DNA of 64,000 nucleotides from Pseudofabraea citricarpa (lineage: Eukaryota; Ascomycota; Leotiomycetes; Helotiales; Dermateaceae): positions 3,980,501 to 4,044,500 of the forward strand of contig JAPWGK010000001.1 of NCBI GenBank assembly GCA_029641185.1, given 5' to 3'. The translations under genes and the position numbers were made by a program. The notes under the pieces are model-generated. The model ran no database searches. It had not been told where the DNA came from and worked only from the letters and a program-made list of their open reading frames with translations. Below are positions 46,255-58,117 of the stretch, in pieces (the first letter of the stretch is position 1; each line of letters begins with the position of its first letter).

Positions 46255-46725
46255 CTAAGCACCAGGAGTGAGTCTGCACAACGGCCTGCCTCGCTCTAAT
46301 GTGTTTGCATCACAAGTGAGTCTACTATCCTCGATACAGGTCAACTGTGCTCCGCCTATATTTAAACAATTAGTTTTTGAATACTGCCGAAAAAAATGAA
46401 CTTTGATATATGATTTAAGGTTTATGAAAGTAGTAGGTTAATTCCACTAATGGAAACCAATGGAAACTACTGAATTTTACTCACAGTTGTTTACCCCAGC
46501 AGGGACGCAACGCCCGCTCTGTCCATTGTTGTTGCAGACGTCCTGCTTCAAACTGGTGTTGGCCACACAGCATGCTCCGGTAGGGACTGGGCGGTTATCG
46601 TTGACACCTTGGCGCTCAAGTAGACGCACATCTCGGCGAATTGCTGACATTCCCGGAGCTTCGATGGCTACAGCAGTGACGGTAGCGATGAGACAAAACA
46701 TAGCGGTGGAAATTGGAAACTGCAT
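46255..46725 (-). CDS. Small cysteine-rich secreted protein (effector-like)
   Basis: Two exons, about 115 residues. A signal peptide (1-21, LIATVTAVAIEA) is followed by a basic pro-like segment with SAIRRDVRLLERQG. The mature part has eight Cys, beginning with adjacent Cys (GACCVANTS), then KQDVC, GRC, NNC, LTC, LTC and PLC. The intron (donor GTGAGT after NN, acceptor ATATAG at about 46355) splits the fifth Cys codon. This is not the hydrophobin pattern, which has two Cys pairs flanked by singles. The family is not one I can name. A TATA-like element lies upstream near 46885-46894. Such proteins are often cell-surface or host-interaction factors (inference). Confidence 0.82.
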
Positions 46726-48371
46726 TTTGGCAAGAACACTTTGGTAGGTAAATGATATAGATGTAGCGTAAGAGATGTGAAGAAAAGAATTAGGATCAAA
46801 TTGATATCCGACCGGCGGCTTGAAGAATGAATAGAATTGTGATGGGTAAAGATTCAGAAAGGCGAAATAGAAGGAGGAACACCAGATTTATATACTTTTT
46901 TCATTCTACCTGGAGGTTTGCGTGCATAGAATGGCATGCTGGATGAAATTTATAAGCGGCTGCATTCCTCTTGGCAATACAACGTCAGATGAATCTGGAA
47001 GGGAAATCATGCAGGGATGCTTAAATGCTGTCCTCGCCTCGAGAGAAGTCTTTCAAAAAGAGGAATTTGTCTGGAAGAAGAGGATATATAGTGGGTCTGA
47101 AGCTGAGATCAATTGTGTATGGCTGGAGTTACATACCTTGAAACTGTTCCCTGCCACAGTATCATCGCTTGTCGGCTAGAGCTGAACGTCCAGCGTTCTC
47201 ATAACCGAGCTGTTACAACAACCGAGTGATACGCTGGCTATTCCAAAGCTTTGACATTTGCACAAAATTCCGATACCAACTTGCACAGAGAAGATAGGTA
47301 CTAATATATTATTAACGTCCTGAACCTCTGTGTATTTTATGCTACGTGAGATTATCATTGAAAAATCGAAGCTGTTTTCAAAAACGTGGTGTTCAAAGTA
47401 TAGAAATTTGAAAGAAGAAAACAAAAAAAAAAAAGGAGAAGAACTACTCATATTGGCTTGAAACGTTTCAATTCCACCCATAGCAACACTCCAGTCAATT
47501 TAAACTATAAACCTTAACAGTCTTATAGCCAGCTATCTAAACCAACGAAGACGGAAAGAACAAATCTAGCGGACTGATCTGAATTTACAATAAATCAAAG
47601 TTCAAAATCTATTCATATAATGGCCACAGGAAAGTATTAGGCGGGAACAAAATTTGCCTCTTGAAGAAGCCATCCGCACAAAAGCTGAATTCACTTACAC
47701 CGCTGCAACTAGTTTGATGGGAGCCTCTTGGCGTCAAACCTGGTTTTGGGTGTCTTGGCAACTTACCAACATATGTGAGCTGTATCCCAGACCAAGGTGT
47801 AGGAATTATTCCCAAAGGTGACTTGAAGCATTGTACACCAATGAATAATCGAAAAGATGGATAAAGATGACCCAACAAAATCATCATTTGGCCTGGGGAA
47901 GCAGCATACATGTGCCAAGTGCTACCGGCTATAAATATATTGCCGATCGGTACCTGAAGTACAACCGAATTCTGAACTTGGGATCTGCACCCTTCCTTGG
48001 TCAAATTTGGAGTCGTGAATAACTTCAATATTCAACTGATCGGTCGACGTCTCTGAATCACGAGGAGCAAGTGAATATAGCCCAAATTTTTCGCTCAAAA
48101 TTGCCGCAACTGTAACATGATTTGGCTGTCTTCTTATCGGTGAACTGAAGTTGTTAAGCAATACCAAGTCTTAGAACTCTCCTGACATCTCCTTGGCAAG
48201 ACGCATCCCGTCATGGCACGGCACCTTGGCACCTCCGCATCTCTGCTAGCTATCGCGGGGTTGAATTTCCAATCCACTTATCTATCTCCCCATGGGGTTG
48301 CGTGGGAAACGAAGTATAAAGTTGGCATCTCTGCCTTCTACTGACGATCAACAAATCTACACAGTCTCAAA
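46726..48371. other. Divergent intergenic region
   Basis: 1.6 kb between the cysteine-rich protein and the Dal5-type transporter. Minus-strand open frames at 47609-48167 have no recognised domain and weak splice sites. The plus-strand promoter carries TATAAAG at 48315-48321, 51 bp before the ATG. Confidence 0.45.
48315..48321 (+). promoter_or_regulatory. TATA-box candidate
   Basis: TATAAAG about 51 bp before the start codon at 48372, a good position for a fungal TATA element. Confidence 0.45.
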
Positions 48372-50174
48372 ATGACCGACAGAAAATCCAACGAAGACTC
48401 CAAAATGGTCATCGAGCATGTCGATACCAACGTTGACGATTTGAAAGAAACCCGCCTGGATCGTGATTACGCAGGCGCAGTAGCAAAAACTGATCCTGCT
48501 AAAATCAAGCTTGTGCGAAAACTTGATATGCGTATCTTGCCTACCCTCTTTGTCATGTACTTTCTCAATTATGTAGACAGTAAGTTTTCTAAATCTGTTG
48601 CAGTCTTATCTAACGCTATTCAAGGGAATGCTATCGCCCAAGCTCGCCTCAACGGTCTCGAGGAGGATCTCAACATGGATCCTGAGTCAAGCCAATTCAA
48701 TACGACAGTTTCTATCCTATTTGTTGGATATGTCTTGATGCAAGTTCCTAGCAATATGCTCATCACAAAAGTTCGTCCAGCTTGGTATATGAGTGGATGG
48801 ATGGCGGTTTGGGCAGTTGTTTCTGCTTGCACTGCTCTTGTGCAGAATTATGCAGGATTGGTTGTTTGCCGATTCCTACTTGGCATTACTGAAGCTCCAG
48901 TCAGTTGTTCAACGAAAATTATGTCCATAACTATGCTAACCGTGATAGTTCTACCCTGGTGCGACTTATGTCCTCTCAATCTTCTATACCCGCAAAGAGA
49001 TCGCTTCTCGAATTGCAGCACTTTACCTTGCCCAGATTACTGCCACTGGATTTTCCTCACTGATTGCTGCGGGAATTTTCGAAGGATTGCATGGTAAAGC
49101 TGGTATTTCAGGATGGAGATGGTAAGTTCTTCTTCTTTGAAAGCCAGCATTGATCATCAGGCATTGGGCATTCCAGTTCTGCAAGTTGCTATGACTGAAT
49201 GGGATGCATCCAACTCCTGTAGTGGACTTCTTAAAAGACCCTCGTCTAGTGCTTCACACTTCTCATTTTTTTTCTGACGAAAATAGGCTCTTCATTCTTG
49301 AAGGAGTCATCACTTTTGTAGTCGCGATATTCGGTTTCTGGTTGCTCCCGGATACACCCAGCACAACACGATGGCTTTCTCCAGCTGAACGCGAACTTGC
49401 TCACGGGCGCATGGTTCGTGATAATGTTAGCAATAGTGATGAGGATGTCCCAGCAATGGAAGGTCTCAAGCAGGCTTGCAGAGATTACAAGACATGGATA
49501 TTTGTTCTTATGCAGTGTTTTCATCTTTCTGCATGTTCGTTTAATAGTTTCTTCCCAACGTAAGTTTTCCTGTCTTGTGTTGACCTAGCTGACAGTTGTA
49601 GCGTCGTCAAAACACTTGGTTTCAGCACGACAATTACTCTTGTCATGACATGTCCACCTTTCCTTCTAGCAGGATTGGCTGGGCTAGGAATGGGATGGTC
49701 GTCGGGACGATTTCACGAACGTACATGGCATACCACAGCTGGTCTTTCAATTGCAATCGTCGGGTTTGCTATTGCAGCTGGGACATTGAATACTGCAGGA
49801 CGATATGTTGCTTGTTTTATCTTTCCAATCGGAGCATATTCGGTCAATTCCGTGATCATGTGATGGGCATCATCGACATTGTCGCAGACGAAGGAGAAGA
49901 AAGCGGTAAGTTCCTCGGCTCGATTTTTGATTAAGCTGATAAGTAATAGGTTGTACTCGCAATGACGAACGTTGGTGGTCAGATTGGGTATATCTATGGC
50001 GCATATCTTTGGCCTGGTAGTGACTCTCCTCGTTATGTGATTGGTTTCAGTGCTTCAGCAGCTTTTGCTTTGGGATCTATTGGATGTGCTTGGTGGATGA
50101 GATTTGTTTTGAAGAAAGAGAATGAGAAGATCAGGGCGTCGGCGGCTGAATCGGTTAACTTTTATGGGTATTAA
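48372..50174 (+). CDS. ACS-family (Dal5/allantoate permease type) MFS transporter, interrupted by an in-frame TGA
   Basis: Six or seven exons. Family signatures are clear: FLNYVD|RNAIAQARLNGLEEDL across intron 1 (48580-48626), YVLMQVPSNMLITKVRP, CRFLLGITEAP|FYPGATYVLS, GWRW|LFILEGVITF, VVKTLGFSTTITL and, in the last exon, VVLAMTNVGGQIGYIYGAYLWP. The frame reads IFPIGAYSVNSVIM and then TGA at 49861-49863, directly followed in the same frame by WASSTLSQTKEKKA, which belongs to this family. So one codon stops translation before the last two helices. A weak alternative donor (GTGATC at 49852) joined to the acceptor at 49949 would skip the stop in frame but would delete the conserved loop. Anion or amide/vitamin uptake is the family role; this allele may be non-functional, read through, or a sequence error. 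Confidence 0.85.
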
Positions 50175-51115
50175 CTAGCACGTAGGGAAAGCATTTGCTG
50201 GAAATTGACCTATACTCAGTATTAGAATTAATCCACGTACCTCCAGTCTGCATTTATCGTTGGGAACCTTTACGCGTAACTTGTATTTAGTATCAAAGCG
50301 GTTGCTTGGGCTTAGAAAGTTTACCCCTCTCTTATACTCTTCCCTGCTAATACCTGGCCATCAAAGGTTTAAGAAAGTGATATCATTCAGAATAAGAGAG
50401 AATAAAAAACAGACCTTTTTAGGACACAGTGTTAGAGGAAGTTATAGTTTCAAAATTGAACTAGCATGAACCTTAGAAAGAGAAGTAAGTTGTGTCTTTT
50501 CTAGGCCAGTGTAAGAAAAATTAGGGCTTACAGAAGGTTGGAAATTATAGATATTGGTTAAGGCGGTGGTAGAATTGAGGGCCGTTAAGAGTTTATCTTG
50601 CTAAACTTTACTATAATATTTTACTTATTTTACGTACAAGTACCCTCCCACTGGAAAAACAACGGTATCAAGCGAGCTTACACTGTAGGGAAAAGCTAAG
50701 AAAGCTAAGACAGACACATTGAGCGATTTAAAGCAAAGCATTGAGAATTGAGACTGGGTTCCTGTGTATAATAGGATAAAATGAAATGCTTAGTTACCCC
50801 GTAATAGAAAGAGTCAATCTCTTGACATTCGCTTAGAATAGGCGACCACCGTACTTTACCACCAGATTCATATCGACCCCCGTTCATTCACTCTGACTAT
50901 TACCAAAATCATTTCCGGCTGTTGGAGGAACATTCACGTGGACACGTGATGCGCTAGTGCCTACCTAGGTACATAAGGCCTCCTCCTGTAGTACACCTCT
51001 TTCTTCCTCAGACAAATAACCTTCGAACAAGAGCATTCAATTTACTAGAGTGAATGTGTGGTGTCTATCGACCTATTGACTACAATCAACCGACACCGGC
51101 AATTATCCCTGAAAT
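50175..51115. other. Intergenic region
   Basis: 940 bp between two plus-strand genes; holds the F-box gene promoter. A palindromic CACGTGGACACGTG-like pair lies near 50936-50949. No gene seen. Confidence 0.45.
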
Positions 51116-52566
51116 ATGACAACCAACAAGTTACTATGTTTTCCTGTCGAGCTCTTAACCCGTATCTTCCAAGGATGTGATAGCTTTTCCGACCTCGTTG
51201 CATTGGCTTCTTCCTGCAAGATTCTCAACGCAGTCTGGTCGTCCCAGGCTCCAGATCTGATTTGGAAGCTTGCTTCAACGCGCATAATGGCTTTTGATAG
51301 TGCTCTCATGGCTGTAAGATCTCTTGGGTGGTTACTAGTGTGTGTTCTCACGATTTATAGGTCAGGGCTACGGCCATTGTAGTGAATTCTCGGAACGATG
51401 GAGTCGAACCGCCTCATCCATTTCCGATAAGGCAATTAAGCGGGCGGGAGAACAAACCATTGCCCGGAGAGATGAAGGCAGTCTTCGATTTTGAGCATCT
51501 GGTTAAGTGCGTTGAATGGATGATGTTTCATTGGAAAATGGATCATCAGCCAGAAGACGAATATGGAGAGCTCCTCTTGAAACTAAAAGCGCCTGGGCAA
51601 TGGACCAACAAGACTACGTACGAGACCTGGAAGGAGAGGCTATACAGGGGACTTTACCATATTCTACTTGCTGGGGCGGTTTGTTCCAGGCCATACAATG
51701 CCCCATTCGTCCTTGCAGAAAAAGAAGGTCGTACGGGTTTTCTTGAACGCTGTAGTCGTTGTGCTCTCTTTGCTCGGGGTCCCTTGATTCTTACCCCCGA
51801 AGACTTTGATTATCTAAGAACATTCCCGGTTTATAACTTCAACGTTCCTCATGACAGTGAAGTTGGGCGATGGAGAGACAAGGAATTCGAGACTATTTTT
51901 GGTCCACTTTCAGAATGGCTGATCGAGGATGGTGCAAAGAGGGGGCTCGAGGAGAACTTAAAACCTGTCATGATACCAGATGTCAACGACGCTGGGGGAT
52001 GGGACTTCGATAATGCCGGGTCATTTGATGGATGTCAAGTGGGATTAATTCGCGAGATCAAGAGTCTCATTGGTGCCTATGAGCACTTCTCGCGGAAGTT
52101 CTCTCGCCGGGACTATTCTATACCAGGATTATCGACCAAATCAGAGCCTATTCTGGATTTCCCAGAGCAAAAACGAGTGACGGCTGTCGTATTTGGGCAC
52201 TTCCATTTAGATGAGATATCCATGCCAAAGCGTATCGAAGAATCCGAAAATATGTTTCTGATTGCAAGGCCAACGTTGGGAACCCCAGGAGCAAGAACCA
52301 TCAACATCCGCGCGGTTCAACACCAGTTACATCGAACGGGGCCAGAATTTGAGGACGATTATCGGCCCACGCCACCCGAATTTCAGCTATTCTCCTTTCT
52401 CCTGAGGAGATATTTGAATTTGAAATTGGAAGCAAGGAATTTTCACGAATCCTTCCATATGATCTATATGGTTCAGCTTATTGGGGGGGAACTTTCCCAA
52501 GTTCCATATATAGCGCTTCCTTCCTACGAGTTGTTAGTCATGTACCGTGCTCCTGTGTTTTCATAA
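51116..52566 (+). CDS. F-box domain protein
   Basis: Two exons, about 460 residues. The N-terminus is an F-box (residues 6-45, LLCFPVELLTRIFQGCDSFSDLVALASSCKIL). A phase-0 intron (GTAAGA near 51314, acceptor TATAG near 51359) joins to the long second exon. That part has no recognisable repeats such as LRR or WD40 and is typical of lineage-expanded fungal F-box proteins. It ends at 52566. The F-box would bind Skp1 in an SCF ubiquitin ligase; the target is unknown. Confidence 0.85.
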
Positions 52567-53565
52567 AGAGTGGACGAATACAAAAGTTAGATGTAAACAC
52601 CCAAATCAAATATAATAAAACCAAGGCCACTAAATAACTCATTTTATGACAATGGTAATTCCTTAAACGGAACCAAATTGTCGATAGCAATCCACGTGTA
52701 ATTATCAAGTCGAGTATATGCTTGTGAGCAAATATCAATTCGCCGTAGCTGGCTTTCTTCGTTATAAGCAACATCTTGAAAGTAACATTAAGGTCAGTTC
52801 TTCAAAAACTATAGGAGCAGATAGATAATTCTAGAATCGATTCCTAGGCACTTACAGAATACAAGCTGCCACCTCCAGACCAATTTTGCCCCCTTCAGCA
52901 CGCACGATGTCACGGGACATGGCACGCTAGACAGACGCTAGCCACCATACAGTCTACGGCTAGGCGTAAACCAATACATCATCACACATGCCACACACGC
53001 TGTAGCCTGCATAATAGTATTCCGGACCCATTAGTTAGAAAAGTCGATGATTTACATCGAAGTGGGGATTGGAAACTTAGTTATCCATGCACAATACAAT
53101 TCGAGAATTCAAGTCACCCAACTCTACTGGCGTTACAACGCACGCCGACGAAGCGAAGCGAGTAGGAGAGCCAAGGACCACGCCTCGCCATCAATAAACC
53201 TTCTGTTTTCATTCATCTTCTTGTTGTCATCGCCGCTGTGAGGCTTGAATAAGTTGCGTGAGTTCATCGCCAGGGTGGTTGGAGAGAGAACAGTTCCTGT
53301 AGCGGAGGAAAGGACATGCAGGACAGTACAGAATTTTTGATCAAGCACGGTTGCTTGTCTTCAAAGCCGACTATACTCGGAACCGGATAACCTAGGACTC
53401 TTTCTCTCCTTTGGAGTGTGTTGCTCGCTTAATCTTGGTATTATCAGAACGAAGGAATGAACCATGCCAAGTACAGTCACACGCAGCTTCACTCCAGAGT
53501 ATCGAGGCGCATACTTAAATACAGGGTTTCATTATGTGCGACATTAAATTAGGTATCTCTCAAGA
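52567..53565. other. Convergent intergenic region
   Basis: 1 kb between the F-box gene and the phosphatase gene. Nothing recognised. Confidence 0.45.
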
Positions 53566-56500
53566 TCAGTCATACTCTCTACCACGGAGGAACAATTCCA
53601 ATATATCGCGCCTCCGATCCTCCATCAACTTACGCTCTTTATCTTTACCCGGCGTTGTTGCTTTGAATATGATGGGAGCGAAAATTTCAGCGTACCTTCG
53701 ATCCATAGCTTGTCGTCGAACAATGGCCGGATCTGATGGTAGAGGTGGAGGCTTGCCACGGAAACTTAGTGATCGACGGACTTGCTCCATACTACTTCTT
53801 GCAGATGAAGCGATGCTAGCCGCGTACGAATTTGTTACTGGTGCAAGTTCGCTAGCTACCTTAGCTAGCATGGATGTCAGGAATACAAATGAGATATTGT
53901 GATTGGGTGACCCGGAGAGAACGTCAAGAATTCGTGATTTCTGTTCTTCGGCGTCAATGATTTCTTTGGGATCTCTGGCCAACCTTTCTTGCTCAATATT
54001 TAACCAAAGTGATTCAGGCACAATTCCATCGGTAATGCTACCCAGAAATAGAATAAGTATTTCAGCCATAATCTCAAGACGTTTGACTGCAGGAATCTCG
54101 ACGGGGAGACACTCGGTGAGATTCTTGTCGGTTTCCAATGCAATGATAACCTCGGACTTTCGCACATCTCGAGAGTTTTTATCTTTGAATACCCAGTCTA
54201 ATTCATCAAAGGGCCATCCTGCTGCCTCTCTGGGAGGATGAGCACCATCAATTATGTTTTCTTCGGCAGTAACACGTTCGACGAGTGATTCAACCGCTTC
54301 GGTAAGCTTGAAGAGCTCTCGGGGTGCTGACCACCGGACTTCCTGGCCACGATTAACGTAGTCACCCTTGGAATTTGGCCGCAAAGCTCGGACACCGCCC
54401 TCGGGTATGCGTATCAACTCTTCAACGGACCTTCCAAAGCAAGACTGAAGCCAGAAGCCTCTGACAGGGACAAAATGGTCTCTTCCATCAATGACGCGTA
54501 GAACAAGAACATCATCCAAGGAGACCTGGCCTGAGTTGAGTCCTCTGACAAGCGAAATCTCGTTCACAAGAACTTCCAAGGAAACATTTATAGCATCGCC
54601 AGGCTCAAGAACCATTTCACGATCCATATCCTGTGGGGCGTCATCTATTTCATGGCTGAGAAACTTCACTGTAAGCCATTCAGGAGATATACGGTCGACT
54701 CCAGTAGGACTTGGCCTGTTTACAAAGGCAAATTTGGCTGACACTTGGCCAGTATTGGCAATGGTAAGAAATCTAACTTTCCGTCGTTGAAATCCAACTT
54801 CTCCGAATTCTATGCCTTCGTCACCAAGAGCCGTGGCCGTTTTTGTCGAACTGTTTTGTGATTCGGAGATCTCGTCTGCGTCTTGTGAGTGATCAATAAC
54901 GATGGTAATTCCAGGACGACCCTCGTTTTCGGCACGATCTAACTCTTTCGCTACCTCTGCTTGTATCTTTGATTTTAGTTCCGGCACTACAGCGTCGTAT
55001 TCTAGTGTAAAGACGGCATCGAGCGGCTTGTGATCAGAAGATAAAACTCTTTGGTGTGAAGTATATACATCGAGATGGATGCGATCCACGAATCCTTCCT
55101 TGGTAATTACCTCTTCGGGCTGAACTTCATTCAGATCGTCCTCGTATTCGTCATAGTCTCCTGTCGGTGTAGTTTCTTCTGCACCATCTGTGTCGGGATC
55201 GTAATCAAACAAGACACTCTCATCGTCTCCAGCCAGATCTATACCTCTGGCTTTCATCTCTTCATCTTTAATTCGAGCAAGTTCTTCTTCTTGTGATTTG
55301 CCATCGTATTCCATCTTGTCTCTGCGTGTTCGGAAAAGAATGCGATCACACCAACTTGGTGCTCGTTTCTTTTCGCTACTATCAAACATGGCCATACTCC
55401 CGACATCGTACTTGTATGTCGGTAAAAAGGTGATGGGTCCTTCTCTCCAGCCCTCATGGAAAGCTTTGCGCGACCTTTGTACCTTCGCTAATTGGTCATG
55501 TGGTAATAAAGAATCGAGTGTAGCTTGTAAAGATGCAGGATCTGAATGTGGATCTTGAACAAAGTCTTCTGGATCTGGAAGAGTGGTTGATGAGGCACTG
55601 TCTTGTCCTTGCTCAGAAGTGCTCGTCCGTGGTTTAGATTCCGTATCAGAATCATCCTCACTATCAACATGATGAACGATAATCTCGCTCGCAGCATCGT
55701 CCAGTTCGGAGTCAATTGTCTTGCGAGATTCTGTTTCGGGTTTGTATTCTCCTTTGGTATGAAGCATAAGTAGGCGGCGGATATCATCTCCTGGCAGACC
55801 TTCCAATCTGAAATTTAGATCACCGAACCAAAATGCAAAGTCCTCGTCCCCAATAATCTCATGCCTGTCGTCCAGAACACCAGCCCAGCTTATAGGATCG
55901 AAATGAGTCCTCGTTTGAATTTGCGTTACGTCCCAACAGCGGCGATCGAGATGGGCAGGGTCGGTTCCCGAGGCCAGATGAGAGTTGACAAAGACCATGC
56001 GTGTCGTCTCGCCCAATACTATCCTCGTTGTGACAGCACCTTTGTTCCCTAGATAACCCATAATCCCTGTGCCGACAGATACGGTACTAACAGAGCTAAT
56101 AGTGGGTGCCACCGAAGGAGATGCGAATATAAAAAGGAGTAGACCAGAAAGTTGCTGCTCTGCGATCGGTTGGTAACCCGTAGGTAAGGCGTCCAGTAAT
56201 ACCTTCCGCCATTTGGTCGCTGGTCCGGTATCAGTATACACCCTGCCAATGTACTCCTTTGCGGAAGCCAACTCAACCACTTCTTGCAGGCCCAGAACGT
56301 ATAGACCAATCTCGTCGCCGCCTGCAATGGTGCCCTCGTCACCTCGAGGAATTGTCGGCTCTTTCTTCGTGCGTCTGGCCTCCTGCTGCTCTATGGTTTC
56401 AATATATTCCTGGCTGTGGTTGGCGTCGATTGCATCAGAGACTCTGAAGCCTGCCAACTTCTTGTCGATTCCTTTCCCATCTACAAACCATCCACCCAGG

Positions 56501-56685
56501 TCTTTCTCTGTACCCGGACACGCGGCGACGTTCCATGTTCCAATTTTGACCTTGATCTTCTGTGGCCGAGTGTATTCTGCGCGACGAGCATACACAGCTT
56601 TAGATAGAGAATGAGGTGTCGATGTTAGGGCAGGTTCTTCGACGGCGGCTTCAGCATGAGCTGCATCTGGAGAATCCGAGGACAT
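53566..56685 (-). CDS. Inositol polyphosphate 5-phosphatase with ASH and RhoGAP-like domains (OCRL/INPP5B-like)
   Basis: One uninterrupted 1039-codon frame. The 5-phosphatase domain (about residues 44-590) shows GTWNVAACPG, FVNSHLASGT, FWFGDLNFRLEG, RAPSWCDRILFRT and SSDHKPLDAVF, the family's catalytic motifs; the first usually reads TWNVNG. A long acidic insertion lies between the second half motifs. An ASH-like beta region follows (about 640-780) and a C-terminal RhoGAP-like helical domain (about 800-1010) without an evident arginine finger. The protein dephosphorylates phosphoinositides at membranes of the endocytic or Golgi pathway. It is divergent from DCP1. Confidence 0.92.
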   Translation of the reverse strand: MSSDSPDAAHAEAAVEEPALTSTPHSLSKAVYARRAEYTRPQKIKVKIGTWNVAACPGTEKDLGGWFVDGKGIDKKLAGFRVSDAIDANHSQEYIETIEQQEARRTKKEPTIPRGDEGTIAGGDEIGLYVLGLQEVVELASAKEYIGRVYTDTGPATKWRKVLLDALPTGYQPIAEQQLSGLLLFIFASPSVAPTISSVSTVSVGTGIMGYLGNKGAVTTRIVLGETTRMVFVNSHLASGTDPAHLDRRCWDVTQIQTRTHFDPISWAGVLDDRHEIIGDEDFAFWFGDLNFRLEGLPGDDIRRLLMLHTKGEYKPETESRKTIDSELDDAASEIIVHHVDSEDDSDTESKPRTSTSEQGQDSASSTTLPDPEDFVQDPHSDPASLQATLDSLLPHDQLAKVQRSRKAFHEGWREGPITFLPTYKYDVGSMAMFDSSEKKRAPSWCDRILFRTRRDKMEYDGKSQEEELARIKDEEMKARGIDLAGDDESVLFDYDPDTDGAEETTPTGDYDEYEDDLNEVQPEEVITKEGFVDRIHLDVYTSHQRVLSSDHKPLDAVFTLEYDAVVPELKSKIQAEVAKELDRAENEGRPGITIVIDHSQDADEISESQNSSTKTATALGDEGIEFGEVGFQRRKVRFLTIANTGQVSAKFAFVNRPSPTGVDRISPEWLTVKFLSHEIDDAPQDMDREMVLEPGDAINVSLEVLVNEISLVRGLNSGQVSLDDVLVLRVIDGRDHFVPVRGFWLQSCFGRSVEELIRIPEGGVRALRPNSKGDYVNRGQEVRWSAPRELFKLTEAVESLVERVTAEENIIDGAHPPREAAGWPFDELDWVFKDKNSRDVRKSEVIIALETDKNLTECLPVEIPAVKRLEIMAEILILFLGSITDGIVPESLWLNIEQERLARDPKEIIDAEEQKSRILDVLSGSPNHNISFVFLTSMLAKVASELAPVTNSYAASIASSARSSMEQVRRSLSFRGKPPPLPSDPAIVRRQAMDRRYAEIFAPIIFKATTPGKDKERKLMEDRRRDILELFLRGREYD

Positions 56686-57430
56686 GGCGCATGCGTCGAA
56701 GTCTGTGTACTTTTGTGGCGGGGTGAAGGTCAGACTGAGGGGGTAGAGATAGCTTCACAACCTGGTGTTATTGGGATTGTGGCATGGCGAGAGCAGACAC
56801 AGGCGCATTCGTATTGTGTTGCTCAGCTGTAATTCTTATCGTGTGAGACTTGGGTTTTGGCGATGTGAGGCAGTGCAGACAGAGGGACGTGAATGAGGAA
56901 TGGGAATGACGTAGTAGGATGACCTTTGGTTGAGCCAGGCCAGACCACGGGAGAAATCAATATTGAACATGCATAACCAAGTCCTAATCTGAGCTGTCAA
57001 CATGGACGCGACAGCTTTGACTTTTTTAGCCAGCCTTTGGAGAAAGAAGCAAATCCCGGCGATTGAGAGACTGGGTTGTGCTTCAGGTCAGGAGGTGCAA
57101 AAGATCAGATCACGAGGCTACGGTAATCCGAGAGACCCATACCTATCACGTGAGACGCAAAGACGAGGCTGAACATCGCCATCCCCTCAACACCAACCAC
57201 CAACCACCAACCACCACCTCCACCACTGACAGAGCCTTGTCGCATCTCACTTCAACTCCTCATAACCACAACCTCACACCAACCATAGTTATCGCGTCTC
57301 ACTTGCCTCAGCAGCACCTTCACCGATCGATAGTTCTACCGACTCCTCAGCCCTGTCTCCTATAGCGTGTCGACGCGCCATCCCCCATATCACGACGTCA
57401 AGCAATACCATCTGAAGTTAGCCAAACATC
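56686..57430. promoter_or_regulatory. Divergent promoter region of the 5-phosphatase and DCP1
   Basis: 745 bp between two start codons on opposite strands. An (ACC/AACC)n microsatellite-like run lies at about 57188-57226. No gene seen. Confidence 0.45.
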
Positions 57431-58117
57431 ATGACTCCCCGAAAGACGAGCCGGCGCCAGCAGCAGCACTTCCATGCTCAACCTACCCCCCTCGTCCAGC
57501 AATCCGACTTTGATGAGTCCGACGTGCCTCAAGTCACACAAGAATCCCATGCCCGACCAGCCCGTACCAACACCGAGCTCAATCTGTCAGTCCTACGCCG
57601 TTACAATCCCTCGATACAATCCATTCTCTCAATTGCCGCCAGTGCTGTAGTCTACAACTTCAACCCACCAGAATCATGGGAAAAGGCTGGTATTGAGGGG
57701 ACCTTGTTCGTCTGCGAGGAGGCACCCGATCCAGTCTCTGGCGGTCTGCGCTTTTGTGTCGTCATCCTGAACCGTCGTGGTCTGAACAACCTGATACTAG
57801 AACTCAGCGAGGTCGTACATATTGAACTGGCTGGTGAGTATGTTGTTGTGCACCAAGGCGGGAGTAGCGGAGAGGATCAACCGACAAAGACAATTGGATT
57901 GTGGATGCATCCAGACAAAGATGATACCAGAGAAGTCAACGGGACTCTTATATCACAATGCTGGGAGAGGGTCATGGAATCGAAGCCCGATGAAACAGTA
58001 ACAGCTTCGGATAGGCGAGAAGGTTCCTCGAGTGCAGAAAGCTGGAATATGGTCCCAGAGCAACCACCATTAGGCAGGAAATTGAGCCTTCGTGACTTGT
58101 TCGCGCAGATACGATAG
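57431..58117 (+). CDS. DCP1: mRNA-decapping enzyme subunit Dcp1
   Basis: Single exon, 228 codons. A Gln-rich N-terminus leads into the EVH1-like Dcp1 domain (about residues 50-195): LSVLRRYNPSIQSILSIAA, VVYNF, WEKAGIEGTLFV, FCVVILNRRGLNNLI and TIGLWMHP are hallmark positions. Dcp1 activates the catalytic subunit Dcp2, which removes the 5' cap in cytoplasmic P-bodies. A short C-terminal tail (PLGRKLSLRDLFAQIR) may serve as an interaction motif. Confidence 0.94.
   Translation: MTPRKTSRRQQQHFHAQPTPLVQQSDFDESDVPQVTQESHARPARTNTELNLSVLRRYNPSIQSILSIAASAVVYNFNPPESWEKAGIEGTLFVCEEAPDPVSGGLRFCVVILNRRGLNNLILELSEVVHIELAGEYVVVHQGGSSGEDQPTKTIGLWMHPDKDDTREVNGTLISQCWERVMESKPDETVTASDRREGSSSAESWNMVPEQPPLGRKLSLRDLFAQIR

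Noticed and set aside
46255..46725. Hydrophobin assignment for the eight-Cys protein
   Set aside because: Only one adjacent-Cys pair, at the start, whereas hydrophobins have two pairs at the second/third and sixth/seventh positions.
47609..48167. Two overlapping minus-strand frames upstream of the Dal5-type gene
   Set aside because: No recognised domain, and the possible junction between them has poor splice sites.
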